Shown: positions 8,722-17,668 of the stretch, piece after piece
Numbering within the stretch: the first letter of the stretch is position 1
Layout of the letters: every line of letters begins with the position of its first letter
Made by a program: the position numbers and the translations under genes
Assembly (NCBI RefSeq): GCF_029633915.1
Contig: NZ_CP091092.1
Location: 1,860,001 to 1,924,000, forward strand
DNA: 64,000 nt
Direction of reading: 5' to 3'
Source of the DNA: Methanomicrobium antiquum
GTDB lineage: Archaea > Halobacteriota > Methanomicrobia > Methanomicrobiales > Methanomicrobiaceae
Notes under the pieces: model-generated
What the model saw: the letters and a program-made list of their open reading frames with translations, nothing else
Told to the model about the DNA's origin: nothing
Database searches by the model: none

Positions 8722-9819
8722 ATGCAAAAAAAGGGTTGTTCTGAAGAAGAACTCTTCTCTTTTCTCTCTTCAGCAAGATTAAAGGACCGAAAATACGAAA
8801 AAGTCCTAAGTTCAATGTGCACAATTCCGCATCCTGTTGCGGTAAAAGCACATAATATGTTTATTGAGACAAATCTCGGAGACCCCGGACTTTTCATGGG
8901 GACAGCCTCGATTGAGGCACTTTTGGTTGAAAGGCTAGGGGTTCTTCTCCATCATAAATCTGCGGGAGGATATGCAACAACAGGAGGAACAGAGTCAAAC
9001 ATTCAGGCTCTTCGCATTGCAAGAGAGATTAAAAACTTAAAAAATCCAAATGTTGTTGTTCCGGAATCTGCCCATTTTTCTTTTGAAAAAGCATGCGAAA
9101 TACTCTCGCTTGAGCTAAGAAGTGTTCCTTCTGATAAAAACTATCAGATGGACGAAGAAAAAATTGAGGAGTGTATTGATAAAAACACAGTATGTCTGGT
9201 AGGAGTCGCCGGAACAACTGAATACGGTGTCTTAGACCCGATATCTTATCTTTCGGAAATTGCTCTTGAAAGAGATATTTTTCTCCATGTAGATGCCGCA
9301 TTTGGAGGTCTTGTTCTTCCATTTATCGATGAAAAACCTGATTTTGACTTTAAACTTCCGGGCGTTTCAAGCATATCGGTTGATCCTCACAAGATGGGAA
9401 TGTCAACAATTCCGGCAGGCTGTCTTTTGGTTCGTGATTCATCTGTTTTTAAATCAACAGAGGTTGACACGCCTTACCTTACTGTTAAAAAGGAGTGCAC
9501 ACTCTGCGGAACAAGACCAGGAGGGTCGGTTGCGGCGGCTTTTGCAGTCCTTGAATATTTAGGTGAAGAAGGAATGGAAGAGATTGTCAGCAGGTGTATG
9601 AAAAACAACAATAAGCTGATTTTTGGCATGAAAAAACTGGGGTATCCTGTTGCCGCAGAGCCCTGTGTAAATGTAGCATCGTTTTTGTGCGAGGATACAC
9701 CAAAAGGCTGGCAGGTTTCAAGGACACGTTATGGTCATTTGAGAACAGTCTGCATGCCTCATATAACAGAAGATATAATTGATGAATTTTTAAAAGACGC
9801 AGAATCAATGCAGAACTAA
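8722..9819 (+). CDS. mfnA: L-tyrosine decarboxylase of methanofuran synthesis
   Basis: A PLP enzyme that decarboxylates tyrosine to tyramine, the first committed step toward methanofuran, the C1 carrier of methanogenesis; archaeal homologues can also use aspartate. Its 365 residues fit the archaeal group II decarboxylase family. The PLP lysine is Lys224 in [10 protein letters not shown], and the preceding HVDAAFGG carries the Asp that contacts the pyridine nitrogen. The glycine-rich stretch ATTGGTESN lies near 88-96. A gtgact site precedes the ATG. hpt follows 10 bases later, so it sits in a plus-strand run from ppsA to the Fsr-type carrier. Confidence 0.93.
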   Translation: MQKKGCSEEELFSFLSSARLKDRKYEKVLSSMCTIPHPVAVKAHNMFIETNLGDPGLFMGTASIEALLVERLGVLLHHKSAGGYATTGGTESNIQALRIAREIKNLKNPNVVVPESAHFSFEKACEILSLELRSVPSDKNYQMDEEKIEECIDKNTVCLVGVAGTTEYGVLDPISYLSEIALERDIFLHVDAAFGGLVLPFIDEKPDFDFKLPGVSSISVDPHKMGMSTIPAGCLLVRDSSVFKSTEVDTPYLTVKKECTLCGTRPGGSVAAAFAVLEYLGEEGMEEIVSRCMKNNNKLIFGMKKLGYPVAAEPCVNVASFLCEDTPKGWQVSRTRYGHLRTVCMPHITEDIIDEFLKDAESMQN

Positions 9820-9829
9820 GAGGAATATT

Positions 9830-10381
9830 ATGTTTAACAAACTTGTAGAATCACTAAAAACCTGCCCTATTGTAAAAAGGGGCGAATATAATTATTTTAT
9901 TCATCCGATATCAGACGGTGTCCCGATTGTTGAACCTGCACTTTTAAGAGAAGTTGCGGTTTTGATGCTCAGGGCGCTTGACCTAAAGGGCGTTGACAAA
10001 ATTGTAGTTGCAGAAGCAATGGGAATACACATCGGCGTTGCACTTTCACTGATGACAGATCTTCCTCTTACAATCATCAGAAAGAGGGAATATCAGCTTT
10101 CAGGAGAAGTTGCCCTTCATCAGACAACCGGATACTCAAAAGGAGAGCTTTACTTAAACGGTATCGAAAAAGGCGACAGAGTAGTTGTTATCGATGATGT
10201 GTTCTCAACCGGCGGAACGATGAAGGCTATTCTAAAAGGTCTTGCTGATAAGGGTGCTGAGGTTTCAGACGTTTTGGTTGTAATCAAAAGAGGCGAATGT
10301 GACATAGGAAGGCCATACAAATACCTTGTTGAGATTGAAGTTACAAAATCCGGTGTAAATGTTAAAGATACAAAATTCTGA
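9830..10381 (+). CDS. hpt: Archaeal hypoxanthine/guanine phosphoribosyltransferase
   Basis: Salvages purine bases by transfer to PRPP. The PRPP-binding signature [13 protein letters not shown] is seen around residues 118-130, and the 183-residue length matches archaeal Hpt proteins, which resemble adenine phosphoribosyltransferases in layout. Start and ribosome binding site (agagga, then ATG) are clear. The 3' end overlaps the start of dph2 by 23 bases, suggesting translational coupling. Base preference (hypoxanthine, guanine or adenine) cannot be read from sequence, and the name rests on the archaeal family. Confidence 0.88.
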   Translation: MFNKLVESLKTCPIVKRGEYNYFIHPISDGVPIVEPALLREVAVLMLRALDLKGVDKIVVAEAMGIHIGVALSLMTDLPLTIIRKREYQLSGEVALHQTTGYSKGELYLNGIEKGDRVVVIDDVFSTGGTMKAILKGLADKGAEVSDVLVVIKRGECDIGRPYKYLVEIEVTKSGVNVKDTKF

Positions 10382-11306
10382 TCTTTTTTTAAGGCTTGAA
10401 AAAACAGGTGCAAAAAAGATAGGTCTTCAGTTTCCTGAAGGTTTGAAGCGTGAAGCATACGCTTTTGCAGATGAACTGAAAATAAGAGGTTATGATGTTA
10501 TAATATCAGGTGATCCCTGTTGGGGTGCATGTGACCTTGACACATCTCTTATTAGTGAATGCGATTGTTTAATCCATTACGGACATGCACCTGTAGATGA
10601 TACAAAAAACGTCCTCTATGAATTCATAAGTCAGGATATCGAAATCAGTTCACTTGAAGCTGTTTTGCCCCTTTTAAAAACAAAAAAAACCGGCCTTGTT
10701 ACAACAATTCAGCATGTGCATGAACTTGAAAAAGCAAAAGAATTTTTAAAATCCAATGGAATTGAGGCTGTTATTGCAAAAGGCAGTAAAAGAACGCCCT
10801 ATCCAGGTCAGATTTTAGGATGCAGTTATGAGGCCGCAAGAAATACAGAGTGTGAGGAGATACTCTTTATCGGAACAGGCGTTTTTCATCCTCTCGGAGT
10901 TTCTCTTGCAACCGGCGCAAGAGTTGTTGCATTCGATCCATTTATGAAAATAGCAGAAGCGGTTGACTCTGACAAACTATTAAGGCAGAGGTTTGCAAAG
11001 ATTGAAAAAGCAAGAAATGCCGGGAACTTTGGAATAATTTTAAGCAAAAAATCCGGGCAGAAAAGATATGAGCTTGCAAAAAGGCTCTGTTCACTCTCAG
11101 ATAAGGCATATCTAATCTCTCTTTTTGAGATAACACCCGATGCACTTCTAAATTTAGGATTTGACGCTTATGTAAATACGGCATGTCCTCGTCTTGCATA
11201 CGATGATCAGGCAAGGTATCCGCGTCCTGTGCTTTCACCAGCGGAATTTGAGATAGTTTTGGGTCTTCGCAACTGGGAAGACTTCGAGATTGATGAAATT
11301 GTCTAA
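10359..11306 (+). CDS. dph2: Diphthamide synthase subunit, archaeal Dph2
   Basis: Catalyses the first step of diphthamide formation on elongation factor 2: a non-canonical radical-SAM cleavage that transfers the 3-amino-3-carboxypropyl group to a histidine. Three widely spaced cysteines that hold the 4Fe-4S cluster are visible in their usual contexts: [20 protein letters not shown] and [11 protein letters not shown]. The length of 315 is typical of the archaeal homodimeric form. The ATG at 10359 lies inside the end of hpt behind a ggtg. The next gene is a METTL5-like methylase, so two translation-apparatus modifiers sit side by side. Confidence 0.92.
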   Translation: MLKIQNSDLFLRLEKTGAKKIGLQFPEGLKREAYAFADELKIRGYDVIISGDPCWGACDLDTSLISECDCLIHYGHAPVDDTKNVLYEFISQDIEISSLEAVLPLLKTKKTGLVTTIQHVHELEKAKEFLKSNGIEAVIAKGSKRTPYPGQILGCSYEAARNTECEEILFIGTGVFHPLGVSLATGARVVAFDPFMKIAEAVDSDKLLRQRFAKIEKARNAGNFGIILSKKSGQKRYELAKRLCSLSDKAYLISLFEITPDALLNLGFDAYVNTACPRLAYDDQARYPRPVLSPAEFEIVLGLRNWEDFEIDEIV

Positions 11307-11385
11307 AGATAAGTATCTATGCAGTATTTAAAATATGCAATATTTATTCTTCTATTAAATACATTACAAAACGGGGTGATTTCAT

Positions 11386-11985
11386 ATCAAACTTCGAACA
11401 CTTGAGATAAAACTTGAAGGGCTTTTGGATTTCAAAAACCCCGACTGTTCTCTTGAGCAGTACAAAACACCTGCAGTTGTTGGCGCAAGGCTTTTGTATG
11501 ACGCAATGCTTAAAGGCGACATTAAAGGACTTTCTGTCTTTGACCCGGGGTGCGGTACAGGTGCACTTGCAATCGGTGCGAAACTGCTTGATGCAGACTA
11601 TGTTTTAGGAATAGACATAGATTTTTTTGCAGTTGAAACAGCAAAGAAGAATGCTGAAAGTCTGTCTCTTGAAGTTGATTTTTTTGTCTCTGACATAAAG
11701 AACTTTAATCACCGGCACTTTGACACAGTTGTTATGAATCCGCCGTTTGGTGCACAAAATGTTCATGCAGACAGACCATTTATTGACGCGGCTCTTGATT
11801 GTGCTGATGTTGTGTACTCAATATTTAATAAAGGAAGTCTTGCTTTTTTAAAGGCTTATACAAAGAAAAGAGCAGAAATTACCGATGTTTTTACCTGCAG
11901 TTATCCAATAAAACACACATTTTCACATCACACAAAGGAGTGTGCCTTCATCGATGTTGAAATAGTGCGGATGGTAAAGTTATAA
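11386..11985 (+). CDS. METTL5-like RNA N6-adenine methylase, probable AUC start
   Basis: A class I SAM methyltransferase. It has SAM motif I (VFDPGCGTGALAIGA) and the catalytic NPPF motif (VVMNPPFGAQN), and its ending resembles METTL5 (FIDVEIVRM). Family members use Trm112 as partner and methylate one adenine of small-subunit rRNA. The nearest conventional start is TTG at 11425, but the same frame continues upstream to 11380. Residues encoded from 11386 (KLRTLEIKLEGLLDFKNP) match the conserved METTL5 N-terminus (KxLExxLxxxxGFxxPxxxLEQY). A site ggggtgat at 11373-11380 lies five bases before ATC at 11386, so that codon is the best start. The Fsr-type gene begins 8 bases downstream. Confidence 0.85.
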   Translation: MKLRTLEIKLEGLLDFKNPDCSLEQYKTPAVVGARLLYDAMLKGDIKGLSVFDPGCGTGALAIGAKLLDADYVLGIDIDFFAVETAKKNAESLSLEVDFFVSDIKNFNHRHFDTVVMNPPFGAQNVHADRPFIDAALDCADVVYSIFNKGSLAFLKAYTKKRAEITDVFTCSYPIKHTFSHHTKECAFIDVEIVRMVKL

Positions 11986-11993
11986 GTGATAAA

Positions 11994-13172
11994 ATGGAGG
12001 ATAATACACGCTCAATTCTGGGCCTTTCAGCATCGCATGTTGTAAACGATATTTACTCACCTGTTCTTCCGGCGATTCTGCCGCTTTTAATCCTTCAAAA
12101 CGGTTATTCATACTTTTTAGCAGGACTGTTGGTTACAGTTTACAACCTTACGTCATCTTTCACCCAGCCTTTTATCGGGTGGCTGTATGACAATAAGGGA
12201 ATAAGCATACCTGTGCCGGTATCAATCATGTTTTGTGCATTTTTCATGTCGTTTGTTGGATTTGTTCAGGGAAACTACTGGATGATTCTTCTCTTTGGAG
12301 TTGGAGCGGCATTAGGGCATGCTTTTTTCCACCCAAGCGCTCTTGGCCTTGTAAGCCGGCTTGCTAAAGGTGCCAACAGAGGCAAACTTACATCATATTT
12401 CGTTGTCGGAGGTAATTTGGGCTTTGCAATCGGTCCTTTACTTGCAGGACTTGCAGTTGGTTTTTACGGATTAAACGGCCTTGCACTTCTTTTCATTCCC
12501 GGACTTTTAATGGCAGTTATTCTTCTAAAAGTTCTTCCTCAAAATTTCAACCGGAAAACTGTTTTAAAACCGGAAGAGGAATCCGCACAGGACAATAAAA
12601 AATTCCCATACCTTCCAATTACACTTCTTGTTGTCGGATCGTCATTTAGATCATGGGTAATCTTCGCATCTGTTGCATATCTTCCGACATACCTTACAGG
12701 AGAGGGATTCAGCTTGATTTTTGCAAACATTATAACATCTGCGGTTCTAATCGCCGGTGTATTCGGGCAGGTCATAGGTGCATCACTCTCTGATAAATAC
12801 GGAAGAAAAGAATACACCCTTTTTGGTCTTTTAGCATCAATCGGGCCATTCATCCTGTTTATAATAACAAAAGGCTGGATCTCTGTTTTATCTTTAATAG
12901 TCTTTGGCTACTTCCTCTGGTCAACGTTTTCAGTAACTGTCGCAATGTCACATGAGATTGCACCAAAAGGAACAGGCACAGTCTCCGGACTTATGCTTGG
13001 TCTTGGTGTTGGCGCCGGGGGTATTGGTGTTGCATTTACAGGATATATTGCAGATATGTCAGGTGTTTTATTCGCTCTCTCACTTCTGGTAATTCCAATT
13101 GTAATAGCACTTGTATTCTTCATGCTTGTTCCATATCCCTGGAAGAGTTTTAAGAAAAACATAGATGTATGA
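11994..13172 (+). CDS. MFS transporter, fosmidomycin-resistance (Fsr) type
   Basis: A 392-residue inner-membrane carrier with about 12 hydrophobic segments. The opening SASHVVNDIYSPVLPAILP and the loop GWLYDNKGIS resemble the Fsr family of MFS exporters. TM5 includes GPLLAGLAVG, similar to antiporter motif C. The second half begins with a basic linker near residues 182-200 and contains SDKYGRKEY in the TM8-TM9 loop, the repeated motif A. The substrate is unknown; family members export small anionic or hydrophobic compounds. It closes the plus-strand run that starts at ppsA and is convergent with the HEAT-repeat gene. Confidence 0.88.
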   Translation: MEDNTRSILGLSASHVVNDIYSPVLPAILPLLILQNGYSYFLAGLLVTVYNLTSSFTQPFIGWLYDNKGISIPVPVSIMFCAFFMSFVGFVQGNYWMILLFGVGAALGHAFFHPSALGLVSRLAKGANRGKLTSYFVVGGNLGFAIGPLLAGLAVGFYGLNGLALLFIPGLLMAVILLKVLPQNFNRKTVLKPEEESAQDNKKFPYLPITLLVVGSSFRSWVIFASVAYLPTYLTGEGFSLIFANIITSAVLIAGVFGQVIGASLSDKYGRKEYTLFGLLASIGPFILFIITKGWISVLSLIVFGYFLWSTFSVTVAMSHEIAPKGTGTVSGLMLGLGVGAGGIGVAFTGYIADMSGVLFALSLLVIPIVIALVFFMLVPYPWKSFKKNIDV

Positions 13173-13219
13173 ATAAAATATAAAATTGAATGAAATATAA
13201 AAATAATTTTTTTATTGGT

Positions 13220-14680
13220 TTAACTTTTTTTCTCATCCGGTTTTTTTATTGAAAAGCCGTACCCAAAAAGATAATCTTTTGCAGTGCTTCTTATTTCAGG
13301 ATCAAAGTCAACTGCGGCATACTTTAGCGCTTCGTATGCCTTTTCCCCTCCAATCCGGCCAAAAGCATGTACAATTCTTTCTCTTACCTGACAGTCCTTT
13401 TCAGTTTTAAAAAGGCTTAAAAGAGGCTCTATTGATCTTTCACTTTTTATTCGTCCAAGTGCGTTTACAACAGCCAGTTTGACTCCGCGTGAATTGTCAT
13501 TTAATGCTTCACATAAATCATCCACAACCGACTCATCTCCAATTCTTCCAAGCGATTTTGCAGATTCTTTTCTGACATAATGAATATCATCCTGCAGAAG
13601 TGAGGCAATGTCAGACATACCGCCTTTTACACCGATTATTCTCAAAGCGGCACAGCTTCCGGCACGAATCCTCCATTTTTCGTCAAACATCGCTTCAAAA
13701 AGGGGTGCAATGGCAGGTTCACCTATCTTTGCAAGGGCCTGTACACATGCATTGTGCATCTTTTTGGACTCGTCATCCATTGCATCAATAAGAGAGCATA
13801 TTGAATCAGGCGATTTTAATATTCCAAGCATTCCGGCAGAATTTTCCCTTACCGGAAGATTTGGATTTTGAAGCGCTGAGATAAGATAAGGCTCTGCAAA
13901 AGGACCTATTGATTCAAGAGCACGAAATGTCTGAGAGATAATTTCTCGATCTCTTACTTTGAAGGAATTAATCAGAGAGATAATCTGATCAGAAGATATA
14001 CTTTCAGATTCAGTCAAATCACTGCTCTTTAATGCCGCAGAGCCTGCAGTATGTACAATAAATTTATCGCCTCCGGCATTTATTTCAGGCTTTCCTGCAA
14101 TATCTGAGGTCATTATATTCCCGGATGAATCAAAAGGTATGGATGAACCAGATGAATCACATAAATCAGATAAATTTTCAGATAAGGATGTAGATTTCAC
14201 AGTGATAAGAGGCTCACTTGTTTCACTTTTTGAATTTTCTAAACCTGGTGTTTTTTTAGTATTATCTTTTGCATAATCTGATACTTTATCCATACCGCCA
14301 AAATCATCGGCATTATTGACTTCAGTTTCCAGGGGCCCTTTCCATGAAGGTACATAAAGAATTGCAAAATAAACCCACAGGTAAATAAAAGATGTGAATA
14401 ATGTGAAAATTACATCAAGACACCACCCGCAAATCAAAAATCCAAATATGAATATTGCAATAATTATTAAAAATATCAGTAAATGCGCAAATTTTTCCTG
14501 CGGATACCAAAGAGCAGTTAAAACAAGCGGAATATAAACAAGATGGGGTGTAAGCCTTGCAAGTATAAAGCCCACCTCACCACTTTCAGACGTATACGAA
14601 TACGCCGCGAGTATCGCGACAACAATAAAGTACGCAATCAAAACAAATACTTTAATTTTGTCTGTATTTTTTCCGCTCAT
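13220..14680 (-). CDS. Membrane protein with C-terminal HEAT (PBS-lyase) repeats
   Basis: The 486-residue product begins with three or four membrane helices (about residues 8-120). A low-complexity serine- and acid-rich cytoplasmic linker follows (about 125-235). The C-terminal half is a run of roughly seven HEAT-like repeats of about 31 residues, each with patterns such as VRKESAKSLGRIGDESVVDDL and VREDIVHAFGRIG-type helices. HEAT arrays are protein-binding scaffolds, so this looks like a membrane-anchored docking protein. The partner is unknown. It is transcribed toward the Fsr-type gene and away from the PAS cluster. Confidence 0.82.
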   Translation of the reverse strand: MSGKNTDKIKVFVLIAYFIVVAILAAYSYTSESGEVGFILARLTPHLVYIPLVLTALWYPQEKFAHLLIFLIIIAIFIFGFLICGWCLDVIFTLFTSFIYLWVYFAILYVPSWKGPLETEVNNADDFGGMDKVSDYAKDNTKKTPGLENSKSETSEPLITVKSTSLSENLSDLCDSSGSSIPFDSSGNIMTSDIAGKPEINAGGDKFIVHTAGSAALKSSDLTESESISSDQIISLINSFKVRDREIISQTFRALESIGPFAEPYLISALQNPNLPVRENSAGMLGILKSPDSICSLIDAMDDESKKMHNACVQALAKIGEPAIAPLFEAMFDEKWRIRAGSCAALRIIGVKGGMSDIASLLQDDIHYVRKESAKSLGRIGDESVVDDLCEALNDNSRGVKLAVVNALGRIKSERSIEPLLSLFKTEKDCQVRERIVHAFGRIGGEKAYEALKYAAVDFDPEIRSTAKDYLFGYGFSIKKPDEKKS

Positions 14681-14888
14681 ATTTTGTGCAAATTCCGGAT
14701 ATAATCCCTTTTATCTGTCAAATATTTTTTTGCATCCTGAATTGGTTTGGCTTAGTTCATTCATCATCTTTTTGCAGAACAGATAATAATATCTCTTTTG
14801 CACCAGATTTAAGGGTAATGTTTTTCATTGAGAAATTTAAATCTAATGAAACATATAGAAAACAAATATATGGAATATGGGGATTTTG

Positions 14889-15917
14889 ATGAGAAACAAA
14901 ATTAGTTCTGCAAATCTTAGGTTTTGGACAAAAAACCAGTCTGAATCACCGGATATGATTACAGATATGATTATTAATGCAATTTCAGATCCACTCTTTA
15001 TTCTTTCAACAGAAGGGGAAATTCTTTTATGCAACACTGCATGCGAAGATTTCCTTAAAATGAGTGTCTCAGATATCAAAGGGCATCACTGCTATGAATT
15101 AGTTCATAAATTAAATGATTTTATAGAAGGGTGTCCTTTCGTCCGGTCTATGAGATCCAAAGAAAGAGAGACATATAAGGCCAATATTGATGGCAAATGG
15201 TCTTTGGTGACTATTGATCCTTTAATCAATGGAGAGGAAGATGTTGTCGGAGCAATTCATTTTATAAAAGATATTGATAATATTGTTCGTCTTGACGCCG
15301 CAAAAACAAATCTGGTTGGATTAATAGAAAACACTCTCGATGCAATGGCAAGTGTCCTTTTGGATGATACTATCAAATACTGGAATTTGGGTGCAGAGGA
15401 AATTTTTGGTTACACAGAAGAGGAGATTATAGGAAAAAATGCACGAATTCTTATCACAAAAGAAGGAATACCGCATTATGAAGAAATTAAAGAGAAAATA
15501 AGAGCCGGAGAAAAGGTACCAAGATTTGAATCAAAAATGGTTGCAAAGTCAGGTGAGAAAATTGATGTCTCAATCAGTTTTCAGCCTATGTATGATGAAA
15601 GAGGAGTTGTCATAGGAAATTCCTTTATTGCAAACAACCTCACTCCTCAAAGAAAAGCAGAACAGGAACTTTTACATTATGTAACAGAAGGTACAATGCG
15701 GCTTGAAAAACCCGTAGAGATAATAAAACGAAATCTCTCTGACATAAAAGAACTACTCATATCAGGAAAATTAGACTCTCATGATTTAGAACTTCTTCTT
15801 GATGTTCAAATATCAAACGCAGGTCAAATCTATGACAATTTAAAAGAATTAAAAAAAGAGATTGCGGCTAAACAAAAAGATCTCCCTGACGAACACACCA
15901 GATTTTTAAATGAATAG
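14889..15917 (+). CDS. Soluble PAS-PAS sensor with kinase-less DHp-like tail
   Basis: No membrane segment is seen. PAS 1 (about residues 20-125) has a cysteine/histidine cluster GHHCYELVH...GCPF of a type found in many PAS domains and possibly binding a metal or redox group. PAS 2 (about 135-260) ends in a PAC-like segment. The last 85 residues form a helical module starting LLHYVTEGTMRLEKP and ending in ELKKEIAAKQKDLPDEH. It aligns with the tail of the protein at 16654, has no HisKA histidine and is not followed by an ATPase domain. An ATG 12 bases upstream (14877) is possible, but ggggatt precedes 14889, so the latter is preferred. Confidence 0.8.
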   Translation: MRNKISSANLRFWTKNQSESPDMITDMIINAISDPLFILSTEGEILLCNTACEDFLKMSVSDIKGHHCYELVHKLNDFIEGCPFVRSMRSKERETYKANIDGKWSLVTIDPLINGEEDVVGAIHFIKDIDNIVRLDAAKTNLVGLIENTLDAMASVLLDDTIKYWNLGAEEIFGYTEEEIIGKNARILITKEGIPHYEEIKEKIRAGEKVPRFESKMVAKSGEKIDVSISFQPMYDERGVVIGNSFIANNLTPQRKAEQELLHYVTEGTMRLEKPVEIIKRNLSDIKELLISGKLDSHDLELLLDVQISNAGQIYDNLKELKKEIAAKQKDLPDEHTRFLNE

Positions 15918-15931
15918 GAGATTTTACAGGA

Positions 15932-16483
15932 ATGGAGACTACACCAGATGAACAAAATATTTCAAAAGTCATTTTGTTCTTTTCAGATCCTCAAAAAATA
16001 AGAGAGAGCAACACATCAATCATAAAAGAGGCACAGGACAGAGGTTACACACCAATAGTGACCACCATTAATTTTCCTGCATCAATTCTTGAAAAACTCT
16101 ACCTTCAAAATGATTTGGATACTTCAGAAATCTACTTTATAGACGCAATTTCAAAATTTTCAACAGGCCCAAAATCAGTCTCCCCCGATGACAGACACAT
16201 ATTCCTCAATACCCCTTCAGATCTTACAAACTTAAGCATAGCAATATCTGAGATGCTCAAAAGAAACAATGGGAAAAGAATATTAATTCTCATTGATTCA
16301 ATCAGCACGATGCTTATCTATCTTCCTTCTGTTAAAATTTCCCAGTTTGTTCATATTATTTCAAGCAAAATAAGGCAGATCGAAGAGAACTGCACATTTT
16401 TGGCTGTTGAAGGAGGGCTGGATCCTCTTTTATACTCACAGATAAGATCCTTTGTTGACGATGTTGTAGAAGAAACCGGCTAA
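15932..16483 (+). CDS. KaiC/RecA-like protein without a Walker A loop
   Basis: The 183-residue product looks like a single KaiC-type RecA domain. Strand 1 (KVILFFSDP) is followed by QKIRESNTS where a P-loop GxxxxGKT would be, so ATP binding through the usual loop is lost. The Walker B strand is present (RILILIDSISTMLIYL) and resembles KaiC, as does the following helix-strand pair. Such inactive KaiC-like proteins (related to DUF7504 and DUF835 groups) are common beside archaeal sensor genes. The gene lies 15 bases after a PAS sensor and upstream of another, so a role as a signalling partner is likely but not shown. Confidence 0.7.
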   Translation: METTPDEQNISKVILFFSDPQKIRESNTSIIKEAQDRGYTPIVTTINFPASILEKLYLQNDLDTSEIYFIDAISKFSTGPKSVSPDDRHIFLNTPSDLTNLSIAISEMLKRNNGKRILILIDSISTMLIYLPSVKISQFVHIISSKIRQIEENCTFLAVEGGLDPLLYSQIRSFVDDVVEETG

Positions 16484-16653
16484 CTCTAAAAAACTCCATC
16501 AAACCGGTTTTAACATATTTTTACCACAATTCACTTTTTCATAAGTCAATTTGTCACAAGTCACTTTATCATAAACGACTAAATAATCCTGCAATTCGTT
16601 ATTAAATTGTACAATAAAAACTATTAAACGCATAAGATGTGATATAACTTTTA

Positions 16654-17619
16654 ATGGACATTTATCTGCCTGAAAAATATCAGACTATTCCGGTAAAGCT
16701 ATTTGTTCTGGTAATTTTAACTGTTTTTACTTTAATCATTACGTTTTTTTCTCTTTCAGTAAACGTCCAGGTGGTTTTTACACACTTTTATTACATACCA
16801 ATAATCCTGGCGGCATACTGGTTCACAAAAAAAGCGATTGTCTATACAATTTTTCTCTGTGCATTTTATCTGGTATTAGTCTATATTCTAAGCTTTCATA
16901 ATCTGCAGATTTGTTTGGAAGCACTACTACGATGCCTTATATTTACAGGAATCTCATCAGTAACAGCCATTCTTTCGATGACAATTAAAAATCAGAGGAA
17001 AAAAATTAAAGAATCAGAGATGCTTTACAGGGCAGTCTGGGAAAATGTCCAGGCAGGAATTGTTCTGATAAATCCAGAGGACAACAAAATAATCTCAATT
17101 AATCCTGAAGCCTTAAAGATAACAGGTTTTTCAGAGAGTGAGGTTTTAGGACATGTCTGTCACAAATTAATCTGCCCGACACTGGCCGGAAACTGTCCTA
17201 TAAGAAATAAAAGCTTAAAAATTGAAAATGCCGAACGCATTGCCCTTTCAAAAGATGGAAAAGAAATTCCAATTTTAAAAACAGCAACAGCAATGCAGAT
17301 TGGCGATAATGAATTTTTAATAGAATGTTTCATCGATATTTCAAAGATAAAAGAGGCTGAGGCAACACTGCTTGGGTACATTCGTGAAGCAACCCTTCGC
17401 ATAAGAAATCCGGTAAGTCTTGTAAAAAACAATCTTACAGAGCTTAAAAAGGATTTAAATGATAAAACAATAAACCCTGAATATTTTATCACTACTCTTT
17501 CAGTACAGGAGAAGCACATGGAGGAAATTTTGAAAAATTTAAAGGAAATTGAGCAGGCTGTTGCTGAAAAGCATACGGAAATACCAGAAGAATTAAGAAA
17601 TTACTTAAAAAGAGAATAA
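16654..17619 (+). CDS. Membrane PAS sensor with kinase-less DHp-like tail
   Basis: The first 110 residues hold about four hydrophobic helices. A coiled linker (NQRKKIKESE) leads to one PAS domain (about 125-235) with a cysteine pattern GHVCHKLICP...GNCP, like the PAS 1 of the protein at 14889. The last 85 residues (LGYIREATLRIRNPVSLVKN to EIPEELRNYLKRE) match the tail of that neighbour. RIRNPVSLV recalls the HisKA segment HEIRNPLxxI, but the histidine position is occupied by another residue and the protein ends without an ATPase domain. A gatgtgat site precedes the ATG. A short inverted repeat just after the stop (near 17620-17640) may end transcription. Confidence 0.82.
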   Translation: MDIYLPEKYQTIPVKLFVLVILTVFTLIITFFSLSVNVQVVFTHFYYIPIILAAYWFTKKAIVYTIFLCAFYLVLVYILSFHNLQICLEALLRCLIFTGISSVTAILSMTIKNQRKKIKESEMLYRAVWENVQAGIVLINPEDNKIISINPEALKITGFSESEVLGHVCHKLICPTLAGNCPIRNKSLKIENAERIALSKDGKEIPILKTATAMQIGDNEFLIECFIDISKIKEAEATLLGYIREATLRIRNPVSLVKNNLTELKKDLNDKTINPEYFITTLSVQEKHMEEILKNLKEIEQAVAEKHTEIPEELRNYLKRE

Positions 17620-17668
17620 GAGAGAGAAAAATTTCTCTTAAAACCTGAAAAGTATTAATTATAAAAAT

